Part shown: positions 38,325 through 47,243 of the stretch, in pieces | Layout of the letters: every line of letters begins with the position of its first letter | Position numbering within the stretch: position 1 is the first letter of the stretch | Position numbers and translations under genes: made by a program | Assembly (NCBI GenBank): GCA_003696955.1 | Contig: RFGU01000023.1 | Coordinates: forward strand, 1-64,000 | Source: Deltaproteobacteria bacterium | GTDB lineage: Bacteria > Myxococcota_A > Polyangia > Nannocystales > Nannocystaceae | DNA: 64,000 nt | Direction: 5' to 3' | Notes under the pieces: generated by a model | What the model was told of the DNA's origin: nothing | Databases searched by the model: none | What the model saw: only the letters and a program-made list of their open reading frames with translations

Positions 38325-38523
38325 AGCGGGGGCGGAGGCCGAGGTGTGCGCGTTGCGTTCTTCAGGACGGCGAAACCGGAGGAACGGAACGTGCGCGTCG
38401 AGTGCGCGCACCGTGCGGCGATGACGTCGCTTGCAGATCGCGGGGGCCTCCGACGCATGGGGATTGGGGTGCCGCGGGGCGCGTGTCCTGCGATCGGGGC
38501 GAAGCTGCCCGAAAACACGACGA

Positions 38524-38558
38524 CGCCGGGTCCGGGGCTTGCCGCCCGGAACCCGGCG
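38524..38558 (-). terminator. Terminator hairpin after the gltE-like gene
   Basis: CGCCGGGT-CCGGG pairs with CCCGG-ACCCGGCG with a single extra A, making a roughly 13-bp stem and short loop. It lies about 18 bp after the stop, and TTTT occurs some 10 bp further on the minus strand. It probably ends the gltD-gltE transcript. The rest of 38231-38575 has no gene. Confidence 0.65.
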
Positions 38559-38575
38559 CCGCAGCGCGGATCTCG

Positions 38576-40069
38576 CTACTTCTCCTTCTTCTCGTCGGCC
38601 TTCTTGGCCTCGCCGCCCTTCTCTTCGGCCTTCTTGGCCGCCTCCTCGGCCTTCTTCCTGGCCGCCTCCTCGGCGCGCTTGGCCGCCTCGAGAGCCCGCT
38701 TTTCCGCCTCGAGGAGCCGCTTCTTCTCCTCCTCCTCCTGCTTGCGCTGGAGTTCCTCGAGTTCCTTCGCCTTACGCTCGAGTTCGGCCATCTCCGCCCA
38801 CGTGCGGAAGGACTCCTCGATCTGCTCGATGCGGTTCTTCGCGTCGGCAACGCTGGCCGCGTACTTCTTGTCGTTGCCCGCCTTCTGGACGAACTTCTGG
38901 AAGTAGTCCTTGGCCGTGTTGTAGTGCTTCTTGATGCCCTCGAGATCGATGTCGTCCTGGCTGGCGAGGTGCTCGTGATAGAGGATGCCGAGGTTGAAAA
39001 GTGGCCGCGGATCCTTGCTGTCGAGCTTTTCGGCCTTGTGGAACGACTTTTCGGCGTCGCCGTACTTGCGAAGGCCCCGCTGGGCCACCCCGAGGCCGAG
39101 GAAGGTCTCGATGTTCTTGGCGTGGCGACGATCCCGGGCCGCAATCTTGAAGCTCTTCTCGCCGTTCTCGAAGTCGCGGAAGCGAATCGCCAGCAACGCC
39201 ATGTTGAGGTTCGCGTCGGCGTGGTTCGGATCCACCTCCACGGCCTTCTTGAACGCCTTGAGGGCCTCGACCTGGTTGTTGTCCTCCATCAGCAGGAGGC
39301 CCTTGAGGTTGTAGAGGTCGGCACTCTGCAGTCCCGCCTCCTTGAGGACCTTGATGCCCTGGGTGACGACCAGGTTCGCGAGCACGAGGTAGGAGCGATC
39401 CTTCAGGCGGCCGCGGTCGTAGTAGAGCCGGGCGAGGTTCTCGTAGGCCACCCGGTTGTTCGAATCCACCGCGAGCACCCGTTGGATGTGTCCTTCGGCC
39501 GCCTCGAAGTCCTTTTGGTCCGGCGTCTTCGAGTACCGATCCCGCAGCGCCGCGGCGAGGTTGTTACGCGGGGCGTTCGTCCGCGGATTCACCTCGACGG
39601 CCTTCTTGAAGTAGGAGAGCGCCTTGGCCTCCTGCTTGCGGTTCCAGTAGATGACCCCGAGGTTGTTGTACGACATGTCGTACCCCGGAACCTCCTTGGT
39701 CATCTGCAGGTACATCTTCTCGGCCTTCTCGATGTCGCCGCACTCCTCCCAGACGGCCGCCGCGTTGAAGTAGGCCACGGCCATCTGCTTGCCGTGCTTC
39801 TTGTAGACCTGCATCCACTTGGCGGACTGCTCCTCGCACTCGGCGGGCGACAGCTTGCCGTCCTTCTTCGCCGCCTCGTAGCTCTTCGCTGCCTTCGCGA
39901 AGTCCTCCTTTGCCGCCTTGGTGGCAAGTTCCGGGTTGAGCATCGCCTCCTTCGAGGCCTTGGCCTGCTCGGGAGACTGCGTCTTGCCCTTGCCCTTGTT
40001 GCCGCATGCGGTCGCCCCGACCGACAGGAGGGCGACGGACAGGAACATGGTGATGGTCTTGCTGTGCAT
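38576..40069 (-). CDS. gltE: TPR lipoprotein AglT/GltE-like, 497 aa
   Basis: Predicted lipoprotein component of the Glt complex. Signal peptide MHSKTITMFLSVALLSVGATAC ends in a lipobox with Cys22. TPR units fill residues 75-400 (AYFNAAAVWEECGDIEKAEK, MSYNNLGVIYWNRKQEAKAL, ADANLNMALLAIRFRDFENG). The last 70 residues are an extremely charged Lys/Glu/Ala helix, probably coiled coil, ending KADEKKEK. It follows the GltD-like gene by 26 bp, as aglT follows agmU in Myxococcus, which is the main ground for the name. ATG 40069 is chosen for the signal peptide. A hairpin at 38524-38558 follows it. Confidence 0.83.
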   Translation of the reverse strand: MHSKTITMFLSVALLSVGATACGNKGKGKTQSPEQAKASKEAMLNPELATKAAKEDFAKAAKSYEAAKKDGKLSPAECEEQSAKWMQVYKKHGKQMAVAYFNAAAVWEECGDIEKAEKMYLQMTKEVPGYDMSYNNLGVIYWNRKQEAKALSYFKKAVEVNPRTNAPRNNLAAALRDRYSKTPDQKDFEAAEGHIQRVLAVDSNNRVAYENLARLYYDRGRLKDRSYLVLANLVVTQGIKVLKEAGLQSADLYNLKGLLLMEDNNQVEALKAFKKAVEVDPNHADANLNMALLAIRFRDFENGEKSFKIAARDRRHAKNIETFLGLGVAQRGLRKYGDAEKSFHKAEKLDSKDPRPLFNLGILYHEHLASQDDIDLEGIKKHYNTAKDYFQKFVQKAGNDKKYAASVADAKNRIEQIEESFRTWAEMAELERKAKELEELQRKQEEEEKKRLLEAEKRALEAAKRAEEAARKKAEEAAKKAEEKGGEAKKADEKKEK

Positions 40070-40095
40070 GGTGTGCCTCGCTTTCCTGTCGGCGT

Positions 40096-43000
40096 TCAAA
40101 GTCCCTGCTTGCTCGCGGACTTCTCGTCGTCGCCTTCCTTCTTCTTCACGACGCGCTTGCGCCCCGTGACGCCGGATGCATCGAGATTCGTCTGCACACC
40201 GACGACGTCCATCTGGCTGTCGGTGTAGATGGGAACCCCGAACAGTTCGTTGGTCGCCGGGTACTTGTCGGGGTCCCGCTGCTGCAGTTCTTCCTCGCAC
40301 ATGCGCGAGAACTCGTTGAAGAACTGGTACTCGGTGGAACGCTCGAGGCAGTACGTGAAGGCTGCGAGTGCCTTTTCCTCGGGGATCTTGGCTTGGTCGG
40401 CCAGCGCGTCGCAGTAGGCGAAGTACTGGTCTTCCGTCTTGATGATCCCCTTGGGCACCTCGGCGCGGTAGAGCTGGTCGGCGAAGTTCTGATAGACGAC
40501 GGCGGACCGGGCAGCCGCGGCGAGCACCCAGTACGGACTCTTGGTCTTCTTGACCTCGGCGTACTGTTTCTCCAGCTCCTCGGCCATCTTGATCTTCTTC
40601 TGGAAGTACTCGGCGACGCGCTTCTTGGACTCCTCGGCGCGCTTGACCTGCTCCTTGTACTCCTTCTCGAACTTGCCGCCGAGATCCTTCTTCCAGTCCT
40701 CGACGAGGAAGTCGAGGTCGCTCGGCATCTCGATGGTCAGGTACTCCTCGTACTTCGCATCGGCCAGGTACACGAGGGCCTTGCCCCACGCGTTGCGGAA
40801 GGCCTCGATGCGCTGCACGTCGTCCTCGGGGATCTTGATCTTTCCGCTGGCGAGCTTGACGGCCTTCTTGAGGTGCTCCATCGCCTTGGCCGCCTTCTTC
40901 TTGTCCCGCTTGTGGACGGTGATGATGCCGCGGGTCGGCTGCCCGCAATACTTGGGCGGCACGTACTTCTTCTTCTTCTTCTTCTTCGTCTTGCGACGAA
41001 GTTCAGCGGCCTTCTGGCGCTGGCTCTCGCCGGCGACCGCCCGCTTACGCTTGACCGTGATGCAACTGTCGTAGAGCAACGGCTCCGGGCAGGAGTTTCG
41101 CCAGTAGATCTGGCCGATCTCCGCGTGCGCGACCGCTTCGCGGTCCCGGCCTCCGCGGCTGCCGTAGGTCTTGAGGTAGAGTTCGGCGTACTCGCGCTTC
41201 TCCTTCGTCGTCTCGAGGAGGTCGTACTTGGACCAGAAGATCTTCGCGGCCTTCTGCGGGTTCTTGCGCTTGTAGAGGTCCTCGTACTTCGTCAGATCCT
41301 CCTGCGCCTTCTCCTCTTGGCCGAGGCCGAGGCGGAACAGGTAGGCGTTCTGCAGAGCCTCGGGAGTGTGCTTGTCCTTGCGGTACTTCTGGGCGTACTC
41401 CTCGTACTTCTCCGCCGCCTTCTCGTAGAAGGCGATGGCCTGGTAGTTGCCCGCGACCATGTGCAGTGCTTCCTTGGCGTGTACGCTGTCCGGATAGCGC
41501 TGCAGCAGGGCGTTGCGGAATTTGATGGCTTGTCCCACCAGGTACGCCGCTTCGAAGCACAGCGAGGCGTTCCACAACAGGGTGTCGGCCCTGTCGTGTT
41601 CCGGGTAGTCGTTGTAGAGCTGGACGAACTCCTGGGCGCACTTGACGAACCACGTAAGCTCGCCGGTGTCCCGCCCCTTGTCCTGATAGGCCATGGCGCG
41701 CTTCCAGCCGATGCCGGCGAGCAGGCGCGGGATCGCCTCACGGATGCGTTTCGCCTCGGGGTGCTTCCAGACCTTCATCTTCATGAGCTTGTTGGCCCAC
41801 TTCTCCAGGTCCTCGGAAGCCTTGAGGGTCTGTTCCGGGGTGTTGCGGCTGTCGAGCCACTTGATCGTCAGGACGTCCACCAGCATCTCCGACGACCATG
41901 CCGCCTGTACGGTGCCGTCGAACTTGGTGACGATCTCCTCGAGCAGCGGCCGGGCCTCGTCGAAGCGGTTGTGCTCCATCATGATCTTGGCCCGGTGGTA
42001 CATGATGAGCGGAAGCTCTTTGTCCTTCGGGTTGTTGACGTACTTCTGGTAGAGGTCGTAGGCCTCGAGCATCTTCTTCTCGGCCTCCGTGGGCTCGCTC
42101 GGCGGAAACTCCGCCTCGACGTCAATGAGCCCAGCCTTCGACCCGTCCTTCGAGACCTTGGCCTTCTTCTTCTTCTTCTTCTCCTTGTAGACGCAAAGGC
42201 CCTCGGAGTTGGTCTTGCACGCCTTGGCCTGCCCGCCCGTCTCGTCGTACTCGAGGGCGTTCTTCATGGCCAGCATCTGGGCGTACGCCGCGTCCTTGGT
42301 GTACTTGCCCTTGGGATTCATCTCGAGGACCTTCACGAACTCGTCGTGGGCCTTCTTGAAGTACTCGAGACCGAGTTCCTGCTCCTTGCGGTTCTTCGAG
42401 TTGTAGTGATTGACCGCCTGTGCCCAGAGCAGCTCGGCGTAGTAGTACTGCATCTCGTAGGCGTCCTTGTCCTTCGGGAAGTACTGAAGGAACGCCTTGT
42501 ACGCTTTCTCGGCGTAGTCGTAGGTCTCCGGGCGCCGCGTCTTCTCGGCTTCGTCGTGCCACACGGTGGCCATCTGCTTCACCGTGTCGAGCGCCTCGTT
42601 GTAGCACTTGCGCTTGACGGACTTCTTGTACTTGCCGTCGCGATACTTTTCCCAGTACTGCGCCAGGCGCTCGGTCTCCTTCCACTGGATCTCCTTGTCG
42701 TCCGTGGCCAACGCATTGACCACGATGCGACCCTGCCATTCGCATGCCAGCGGATCGTCGGGGAAGAGCTCCTGCAGCTTCTTGTAGATCGCCGTGGACT
42801 CGACGTACTTGCCCTCGCCGAAGTAGGCGACCGCAAGCATCTCCATCATCTTGCGGGCCATGTTCTCGTCCTTGGACGGCCCGTTGCCGACCTTCTGGAA
42901 GAAGGCCCAGGCCTTGGACGGACGGCCGGCGTGCACGTAGGCGCGCACCAGATCTCGACGGGCGTCGCGCCGTAGCTGCTTGGCGTTGGCCTCGTTGCCG

Positions 43001-43938
43001 GCCTTGCCCTTGAGCGTCGCGTCGATGGTCTTGACGAAGTACGAAAGGCTCTTGTCGTACTGCGGTTCGCCGGCACCGATGGGGTTGAGGTAGCACCAGG
43101 CGATCTTGTAGAGGGCGTAGGCGTAGACCGGGCTGTCGGGGTAGCCCGTCACGATCTTCTGGTAGAGCTTGAGGGCCTCGGCGATCTTGTTGCGGGCGAA
43201 GTAGTAGTCCGCAAAGCTCAGGTACGCGTTGGCGATGAACTTGCTGTTCGGATACTCGCGAATGAGGCGCAGGTAGGCCTGCTTCATCTCGTCCTCGCGC
43301 CCGAGCTGCCCGAGTTCGAACGCGTAGTAGTAGATGGCCTCGTCCATGCGTTTGTACTTGGCGAACGCCGGCGTGCTGACGAGGGCCTTGTAGACCTTGA
43401 CCGCCTCTTGGCTGGCCTTCTTCGCCTCGGCCTGGAAGCGCTTTTGCTTCTGCTTGAGCTGCTGGGCGAGTTGCTTGTTCCCCTTCTCCTCGGCGTCGTA
43501 GATCTTCTCGTAGAGGGCACCCGCCTGCAGGTCGAAGTAGGCCTTCTTCTCGAGGAAGTGATCGGCCAGCCGGAAGAGCAGATCCGGGTACTCGGGATCG
43601 GTGACCTCGGTGGCCTTGATGAGGCGCTTGAGCATCCCGATCTGCTTGTCCGCGACCTCGCGCGCCACGGCGGCGCGCTTCTTCGCGAACTCCTCGGCCG
43701 ACATCATCTCGACCTTCTTCTTCTTGTCCTTCTCGCTCTTGAGCTTGGCCGCCTTGAGCTTCGTCTCGAGCGTGTTCTTGGTGCGGACCTTGCCCGACTT
43801 GCGCGAGTATCGAACCTTCGAATCGTCCGAGGGCGCCGCGTAGGCCGGGCTCGAAAGCAGCGCGCCGGCGACCACCGCCGTGGCGATGCCGATGGCCAGC
43901 TTACGGGTAGATGGCATGGGGAGGATTTCCTTCGTCAT
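40096..43938 (-). CDS. gltD: Large periplasmic TPR protein AgmU/GltD-like, 1,280 aa
   Basis: Predicted periplasmic scaffold. A signal peptide (RKLAIGIATAVVAGALLSSPAYA) is followed by a basic linker and then TPR-type repeats through most of the chain, many of the tetratricopeptide form seen in outer-membrane assembly factors (ALYKIAWCYLNPI, AQMLAMKNALEYDE). Length fits AgmU/GltD (about 1,200 residues in Myxococcus), and it is immediately upstream of an AglT-like gene as in that organism. Two Lys-rich runs interrupt the repeats near residues 583-595 and 979-991, encoded by AAG trinucleotide tracts. ATG 43938 has GAGG 5 bp upstream; ATG 43917, preceded by AAGGA at 10 bp, is an alternative and gives a cleaner signal peptide. 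Confidence 0.83.
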   Translation of the reverse strand: MTKEILPMPSTRKLAIGIATAVVAGALLSSPAYAAPSDDSKVRYSRKSGKVRTKNTLETKLKAAKLKSEKDKKKKVEMMSAEEFAKKRAAVAREVADKQIGMLKRLIKATEVTDPEYPDLLFRLADHFLEKKAYFDLQAGALYEKIYDAEEKGNKQLAQQLKQKQKRFQAEAKKASQEAVKVYKALVSTPAFAKYKRMDEAIYYYAFELGQLGREDEMKQAYLRLIREYPNSKFIANAYLSFADYYFARNKIAEALKLYQKIVTGYPDSPVYAYALYKIAWCYLNPIGAGEPQYDKSLSYFVKTIDATLKGKAGNEANAKQLRRDARRDLVRAYVHAGRPSKAWAFFQKVGNGPSKDENMARKMMEMLAVAYFGEGKYVESTAIYKKLQELFPDDPLACEWQGRIVVNALATDDKEIQWKETERLAQYWEKYRDGKYKKSVKRKCYNEALDTVKQMATVWHDEAEKTRRPETYDYAEKAYKAFLQYFPKDKDAYEMQYYYAELLWAQAVNHYNSKNRKEQELGLEYFKKAHDEFVKVLEMNPKGKYTKDAAYAQMLAMKNALEYDETGGQAKACKTNSEGLCVYKEKKKKKKAKVSKDGSKAGLIDVEAEFPPSEPTEAEKKMLEAYDLYQKYVNNPKDKELPLIMYHRAKIMMEHNRFDEARPLLEEIVTKFDGTVQAAWSSEMLVDVLTIKWLDSRNTPEQTLKASEDLEKWANKLMKMKVWKHPEAKRIREAIPRLLAGIGWKRAMAYQDKGRDTGELTWFVKCAQEFVQLYNDYPEHDRADTLLWNASLCFEAAYLVGQAIKFRNALLQRYPDSVHAKEALHMVAGNYQAIAFYEKAAEKYEEYAQKYRKDKHTPEALQNAYLFRLGLGQEEKAQEDLTKYEDLYKRKNPQKAAKIFWSKYDLLETTKEKREYAELYLKTYGSRGGRDREAVAHAEIGQIYWRNSCPEPLLYDSCITVKRKRAVAGESQRQKAAELRRKTKKKKKKKYVPPKYCGQPTRGIITVHKRDKKKAAKAMEHLKKAVKLASGKIKIPEDDVQRIEAFRNAWGKALVYLADAKYEEYLTIEMPSDLDFLVEDWKKDLGGKFEKEYKEQVKRAEESKKRVAEYFQKKIKMAEELEKQYAEVKKTKSPYWVLAAAARSAVVYQNFADQLYRAEVPKGIIKTEDQYFAYCDALADQAKIPEEKALAAFTYCLERSTEYQFFNEFSRMCEEELQQRDPDKYPATNELFGVPIYTDSQMDVVGVQTNLDASGVTGRKRVVKKKEGDDEKSASKQGL

Positions 43939-44053
43939 GGGGACCTCTTGGAGCCGGTTCGACGTGGAACCGCACCGGTTGGAAGTCTTGGGGAGGTTCT
44001 CGAGGCAGGCGTACGAGGCGAGCGAGCGCGCGAGGCGCCAGCCCGCGACCATC

Positions 44054-45865
44054 TCATTCCTTGCAGAGGCTGTTGACCTTGTATCGGTAGTAGCCGAGTT
44101 CGTCTTGCCAGTATTCGCCGTTGTAGTTGTAGATCTCGTGCTCGGCGTCGATCTTCGGCCGTGCGGGCTTCTTGGGCACCTGTTCGAGCTGCCCTTGTTC
44201 CTTGCGCTTTTCGAGAATCTCGTACTCGACCTTGATCATCTCGCGTTCGAGATCCTTGATCTCCTTGATCTGCGCCGTGAGCCGCTCGCGGGACTGGGCG
44301 CCGGCGGCCTCGCGTGCGAGCGAAAGGGCCGTGTCGAGGTCCTCGGTGATCCGTTCGCCGACCCCCGAGGACTTGAAGGCGTTGCTCATCTCGCCGAACA
44401 TCGCGATCTCGCGCTCGAGTTCGTCGACGTAGGCGAAGTACTTCTCCAGGGTCTTGTCCTGGAGCGACGCCCGCGCGACCTCCTCGGCGAACGGATCGAG
44501 GTCCGACTCACCGGCGCGAATCTTGACGGCCAGGTCGTAGAGCTGGAAGTCCTCGGGCGCCTTCTCCAGGATCTCCTGGAGCTGCTTCTTCGTCTTGGGA
44601 TAACGCCGGTTGAACTCGTCGACGGTGCGCTTGGCCGAGTCGTAGCGGCAGTTGAAGTAGTAGGTCACCGCCTTGAGCTTGAGGGCGTCCGGATAGAGGT
44701 ACTCCTCGAAGAAGGGCGCGTTGAGGGTGTGGACGTAACCCAAGGTCCGCTGGTAGTGGAGGTTCGCGTTGTCCGGATCCACCTCGACGAACCGGAACTC
44801 CGTCCACGCCGCCATGAGCACGGCGTCGAGCCAATAGGGGGACTCGATCGGAATGTGATCGAGGTGCCGCAACGCCGTGTCGAACCGACCGATGGCGTAG
44901 AAGATGTTCGCCATGCCGTAGCGGGCCATGTCCTCGTAGAGCTTCATCTCCTCTTCGAAGGAAAGCTCCACCGACGTCTTCTTCTTGCGGCCCCGGCGGC
45001 CCTTGACGCGCTTTTTCTTCTTCTTCTTCTTTTTTGCCTTCTTCTTGTTCTTCTCGGCGGCCTCCCGCAGTTGGAGGCTACGGCGCAGGACGTTCTTGAA
45101 GGCCTCGACCGCCGGCTGGGCCTGGAACTCGCGTGTGTGACTTACGCCGAGGAAGAACTGGGCAGGAATGTAGTAGTCGCTGTTCTGCGGCACCTGGCTG
45201 AGCAACGCCACGGCCTGCCCGAAGTCGGCCTTGTGATAGTAGAAGCGCCCGAGCAGGTAGTAGAGCTCGTCGCGGACCTCGTCGAAGGCCTCGTCCTCGA
45301 GGGACTGCGGATCGTACCGCCCGATCTTCTCGAGCACGCCGGCACCTTCGGGCAACTCCCGGGACAGGGACGCCAGCCACGGTAGCGTGAGCTTGTAGAA
45401 AGGATGCGCCGCGCCCTTTTGAACGATCTCGTCGAAGATCGCCAGGGCCGCGGAATAGAACTCGAGTTTGTACAAGGTCTTGCCGAGCCAGAACTGGGCA
45501 CGTTGCTGGTCGGCGGGGCTCGACGGGATCTCACCGTAGGCGATCTTGTAGAACTGGATGGCAGCGTTCTGATAGTCGCCGGCCTTGTACTTCGCCTCGG
45601 CCTCGCCGACGATGCCAGTACCTCCCGTATCGGTCGAAACCTGCTCGACCGGTGGTGGGGGCGGCGCGCCGGTCTGCCCCCCAGGGGGGGGCGGTGGTGC
45701 AGCCCCGCCGCCGGGCGGTGGCGGCGGTGGTGTCTTGCTGCCCCCGGGTGGCGGTGGCGGCGGTGGCGGCGCCGCCTCGGCATCGAGGGGCATGCCGCCG
45801 AGGAGCAGGGCGACGACGCCGAGGGAGGCGAGGGAACGTGCGGCCAGGGCTTGGGTGCGATGCAT
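44054..45865 (-). CDS. Exported Pro-rich TPR protein, possible GltC counterpart, 603 aa
   Basis: First gene of the Glt-like group. Signal peptide HRTQALAARSLASLGVVALL with likely cleavage after AEA, then a Pro/Gly tract (residues about 32-78, repeated PPPPPPGG blocks), then TPR units (AKYKAGDYQNAAIQFYKIAY; LGKTLYKLEFYSAALAIFDE). A Lys/Arg run at about 268-298 has up to ten Lys in a row. The C-terminal 150 residues are helical and charged, ending in IYNYNGEYWQDELGYYRYKV and a single Cys. GltC of Myxococcus is also a periplasmic TPR protein of similar size, but is encoded elsewhere there, so the link is tentative. ATG 45865 fits the signal peptide; ATG 45874 is equally possible. Confidence 0.78.
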   Translation of the reverse strand: MHRTQALAARSLASLGVVALLLGGMPLDAEAAPPPPPPPPGGSKTPPPPPPGGGAAPPPPPGGQTGAPPPPPVEQVSTDTGGTGIVGEAEAKYKAGDYQNAAIQFYKIAYGEIPSSPADQQRAQFWLGKTLYKLEFYSAALAIFDEIVQKGAAHPFYKLTLPWLASLSRELPEGAGVLEKIGRYDPQSLEDEAFDEVRDELYYLLGRFYYHKADFGQAVALLSQVPQNSDYYIPAQFFLGVSHTREFQAQPAVEAFKNVLRRSLQLREAAEKNKKKAKKKKKKKKRVKGRRGRKKKTSVELSFEEEMKLYEDMARYGMANIFYAIGRFDTALRHLDHIPIESPYWLDAVLMAAWTEFRFVEVDPDNANLHYQRTLGYVHTLNAPFFEEYLYPDALKLKAVTYYFNCRYDSAKRTVDEFNRRYPKTKKQLQEILEKAPEDFQLYDLAVKIRAGESDLDPFAEEVARASLQDKTLEKYFAYVDELEREIAMFGEMSNAFKSSGVGERITEDLDTALSLAREAAGAQSRERLTAQIKEIKDLEREMIKVEYEILEKRKEQGQLEQVPKKPARPKIDAEHEIYNYNGEYWQDELGYYRYKVNSLCKE

Positions 45866-46524
45866 GCCGTTCATCCAGCGAAGGGGAGTCGGATTCGGAG
45901 GGGTTCGAGGACCCGTGGGAAGGAGGATCCGATGGAGCCACACCGCACGGACCTAGCCTCGAGGGCGTCGGTGAAAACGAGCGAAGACGCGAATGCGGGG
46001 GGCTTCATCGAGACGATTGCTGGTGCAAGGGAGGCCCGGGACGGGCCAAGGCGATTCGGGCACGGACCTTACCAGCGGCCACGCCGCACGGGCAAGACGG
46101 ATTTTCACCGTGGATTTTCGGCATCGGCGCACATCGCGCCGAGCGCTCGACTGGCGCCGTCTGCGCGACGCCATGCCGCAAGGCGCGCAAATCGCGCAAA
46201 TCTGCGCAGACCACGCAAGTCGGCACTACCGTGTGCCCGTAACGCTGGTGCGCGTTTTCGAGCGCACAGAGCGCGCTGGGGACGAGACACGGGGGGCTCC
46301 GTGCCACGCAACCACGTGGGCCCGAGCAGGCCGCGGCGCGGGCTTGCGCCACCGGATCCGCCGTCCGTCGACGCCGACTGCGATGTCACGACGACGAGGT
46401 GGGAAACCGTCGACGGAACACGGCGCATCCTTGACCGCGTACGCCCCACGTGTAGGATGGGCCCACCTTTTTGCTCTTGGCCGCCAACGCAAGCCCCTCA
46501 CCGCGTACCCCCTCTCGAGTTCCC
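45866..46524. other. Divergent intergenic region with GCGCA-rich motifs
   Basis: No gene is supported in this 659-bp stretch. At 46184-46201 the 9-mer CGCGCAAAT occurs twice head to tail, followed at once by the palindrome CTGCGCAG (46202-46209); TCTGCGC also occurs at 46160. Related TCTGCGC/TTTGCGC pairs are found at 52498-52513 and 63161-63179. The promoter of the downstream Cys-rich lipoprotein is at 46431-46458. No convincing promoter for the TPR gene at 44054-45865 was found. Confidence 0.55.
46431..46458 (+). promoter_or_regulatory. Promoter of the Cys-rich lipoprotein gene
   Basis: TTGACC at 46431-46436 and TAGGAT at 46453-46458 are 16 bp apart, giving a leader of about 60 nt. The TTGACC -35 is shared with the tRNA-Leu, rpsP and imelysin promoters. 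Confidence 0.6.
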
Positions 46525-47157
46525 ATGATTCCACAGCTTCGTCGCCCGCTCGCGTTCGTTCGTCGCGTCGCCGCTCGTCCGGCCATGGTCACGGTCGTCG
46601 CCGGACTTCTGCTCGCCTGCAACAAAGGCGACGTAGGCGCCCCGTGCAACCACGGCCAGGTGGATCCGCCCGAGAGCAAGGTCGTCACCTTCCCTGCCCT
46701 CGCCTGCAACGAACTCGTATGCGTCTACGCCGACGAAGCCGAGCCGCCGCCCGACCCCTGTGCCACCGACGAGGACTGCAACGCAGGGGGCGTCAATCAG
46801 GTGAAGAAGTTCCAGTGCGTCAAGGACGAAGGGGAAAATCAAGGCGAGTGCCAACTCGCCATCGACTACGTCCTCGAACGGTCCATGTGCTCGAAGAAGT
46901 GCAGCAGCGACGACGACTGCAAGAACCAGGGCATCAAGAAGGTCACCTTCGAGGGCACGGAATGCCGCGAGGGCTTCGCCTGCGCCCGGATCCAGTCCCT
47001 CGGCGAGTTCTGCTGCGAGAAGCTGTGCGTGTGCCGGGACGACCTGACGGTCGACACCGACCTCGACTCGAACTGCGCTGCGGGTACGCAGGAGGGTTGC
47101 TGCGTCAAGAACGGGCAGCCGGTCAGCCCGTTGCCGGAAGCCTGCGGCGTCCAGTGA
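46525..47157 (+). CDS. Cysteine-rich exported lipoprotein, 210 aa
   Basis: Family not recognised. A long basic n-region precedes the hydrophobic stretch MVTVVAGLLLAC, with lipobox LLAC and lipid Cys at about 32. The mature part is rich in Cys (about 20) and includes two C-x2-D-x-D-C motifs (CATDEDC and CSSDDDC), a pattern common in secreted disulfide-knot domains of Myxococcota. Charged Asp/Glu residues between cysteines may bind calcium (inference). ATG 46525 matches the promoter at 46431-46458. It is convergent with the SDH-type protease gene. Confidence 0.8.
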   Translation: MIPQLRRPLAFVRRVAARPAMVTVVAGLLLACNKGDVGAPCNHGQVDPPESKVVTFPALACNELVCVYADEAEPPPDPCATDEDCNAGGVNQVKKFQCVKDEGENQGECQLAIDYVLERSMCSKKCSSDDDCKNQGIKKVTFEGTECREGFACARIQSLGEFCCEKLCVCRDDLTVDTDLDSNCAAGTQEGCCVKNGQPVSPLPEACGVQ

Positions 47158-47204
47158 GCCGCCGAAACCGCCGATAGTGGCGTATCCGGTAGATTGACGC
47201 TGCA

Positions 47205-47236
47205 GCACGGCCCAGATGCCTGGGCTCGGGCCGTGC
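47205..47236. terminator. Hairpin between convergent genes
   Basis: GCACGGCCC and GGGCCGTGC form a perfect 9-bp stem around a 14-nt loop, between the ends of the Cys-rich lipoprotein gene (+) and the protease gene (-). No T-run is present; a bidirectional terminator is likely from position. Confidence 0.5.
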
Positions 47237-47243
47237 GGGCGCT

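Noticed and set aside
45590-45956. A forward Pro/Gly-rich frame opposite the TPR gene start
   Set aside because: It is the complement of the Pro/Gly tract of the TPR protein and has no start context.
45950-45977. TTTTCA-N16-TAGGTC as promoter of the TPR/gltD/gltE unit
   Set aside because: Both boxes deviate too much from consensus and from the other promoters in this window.
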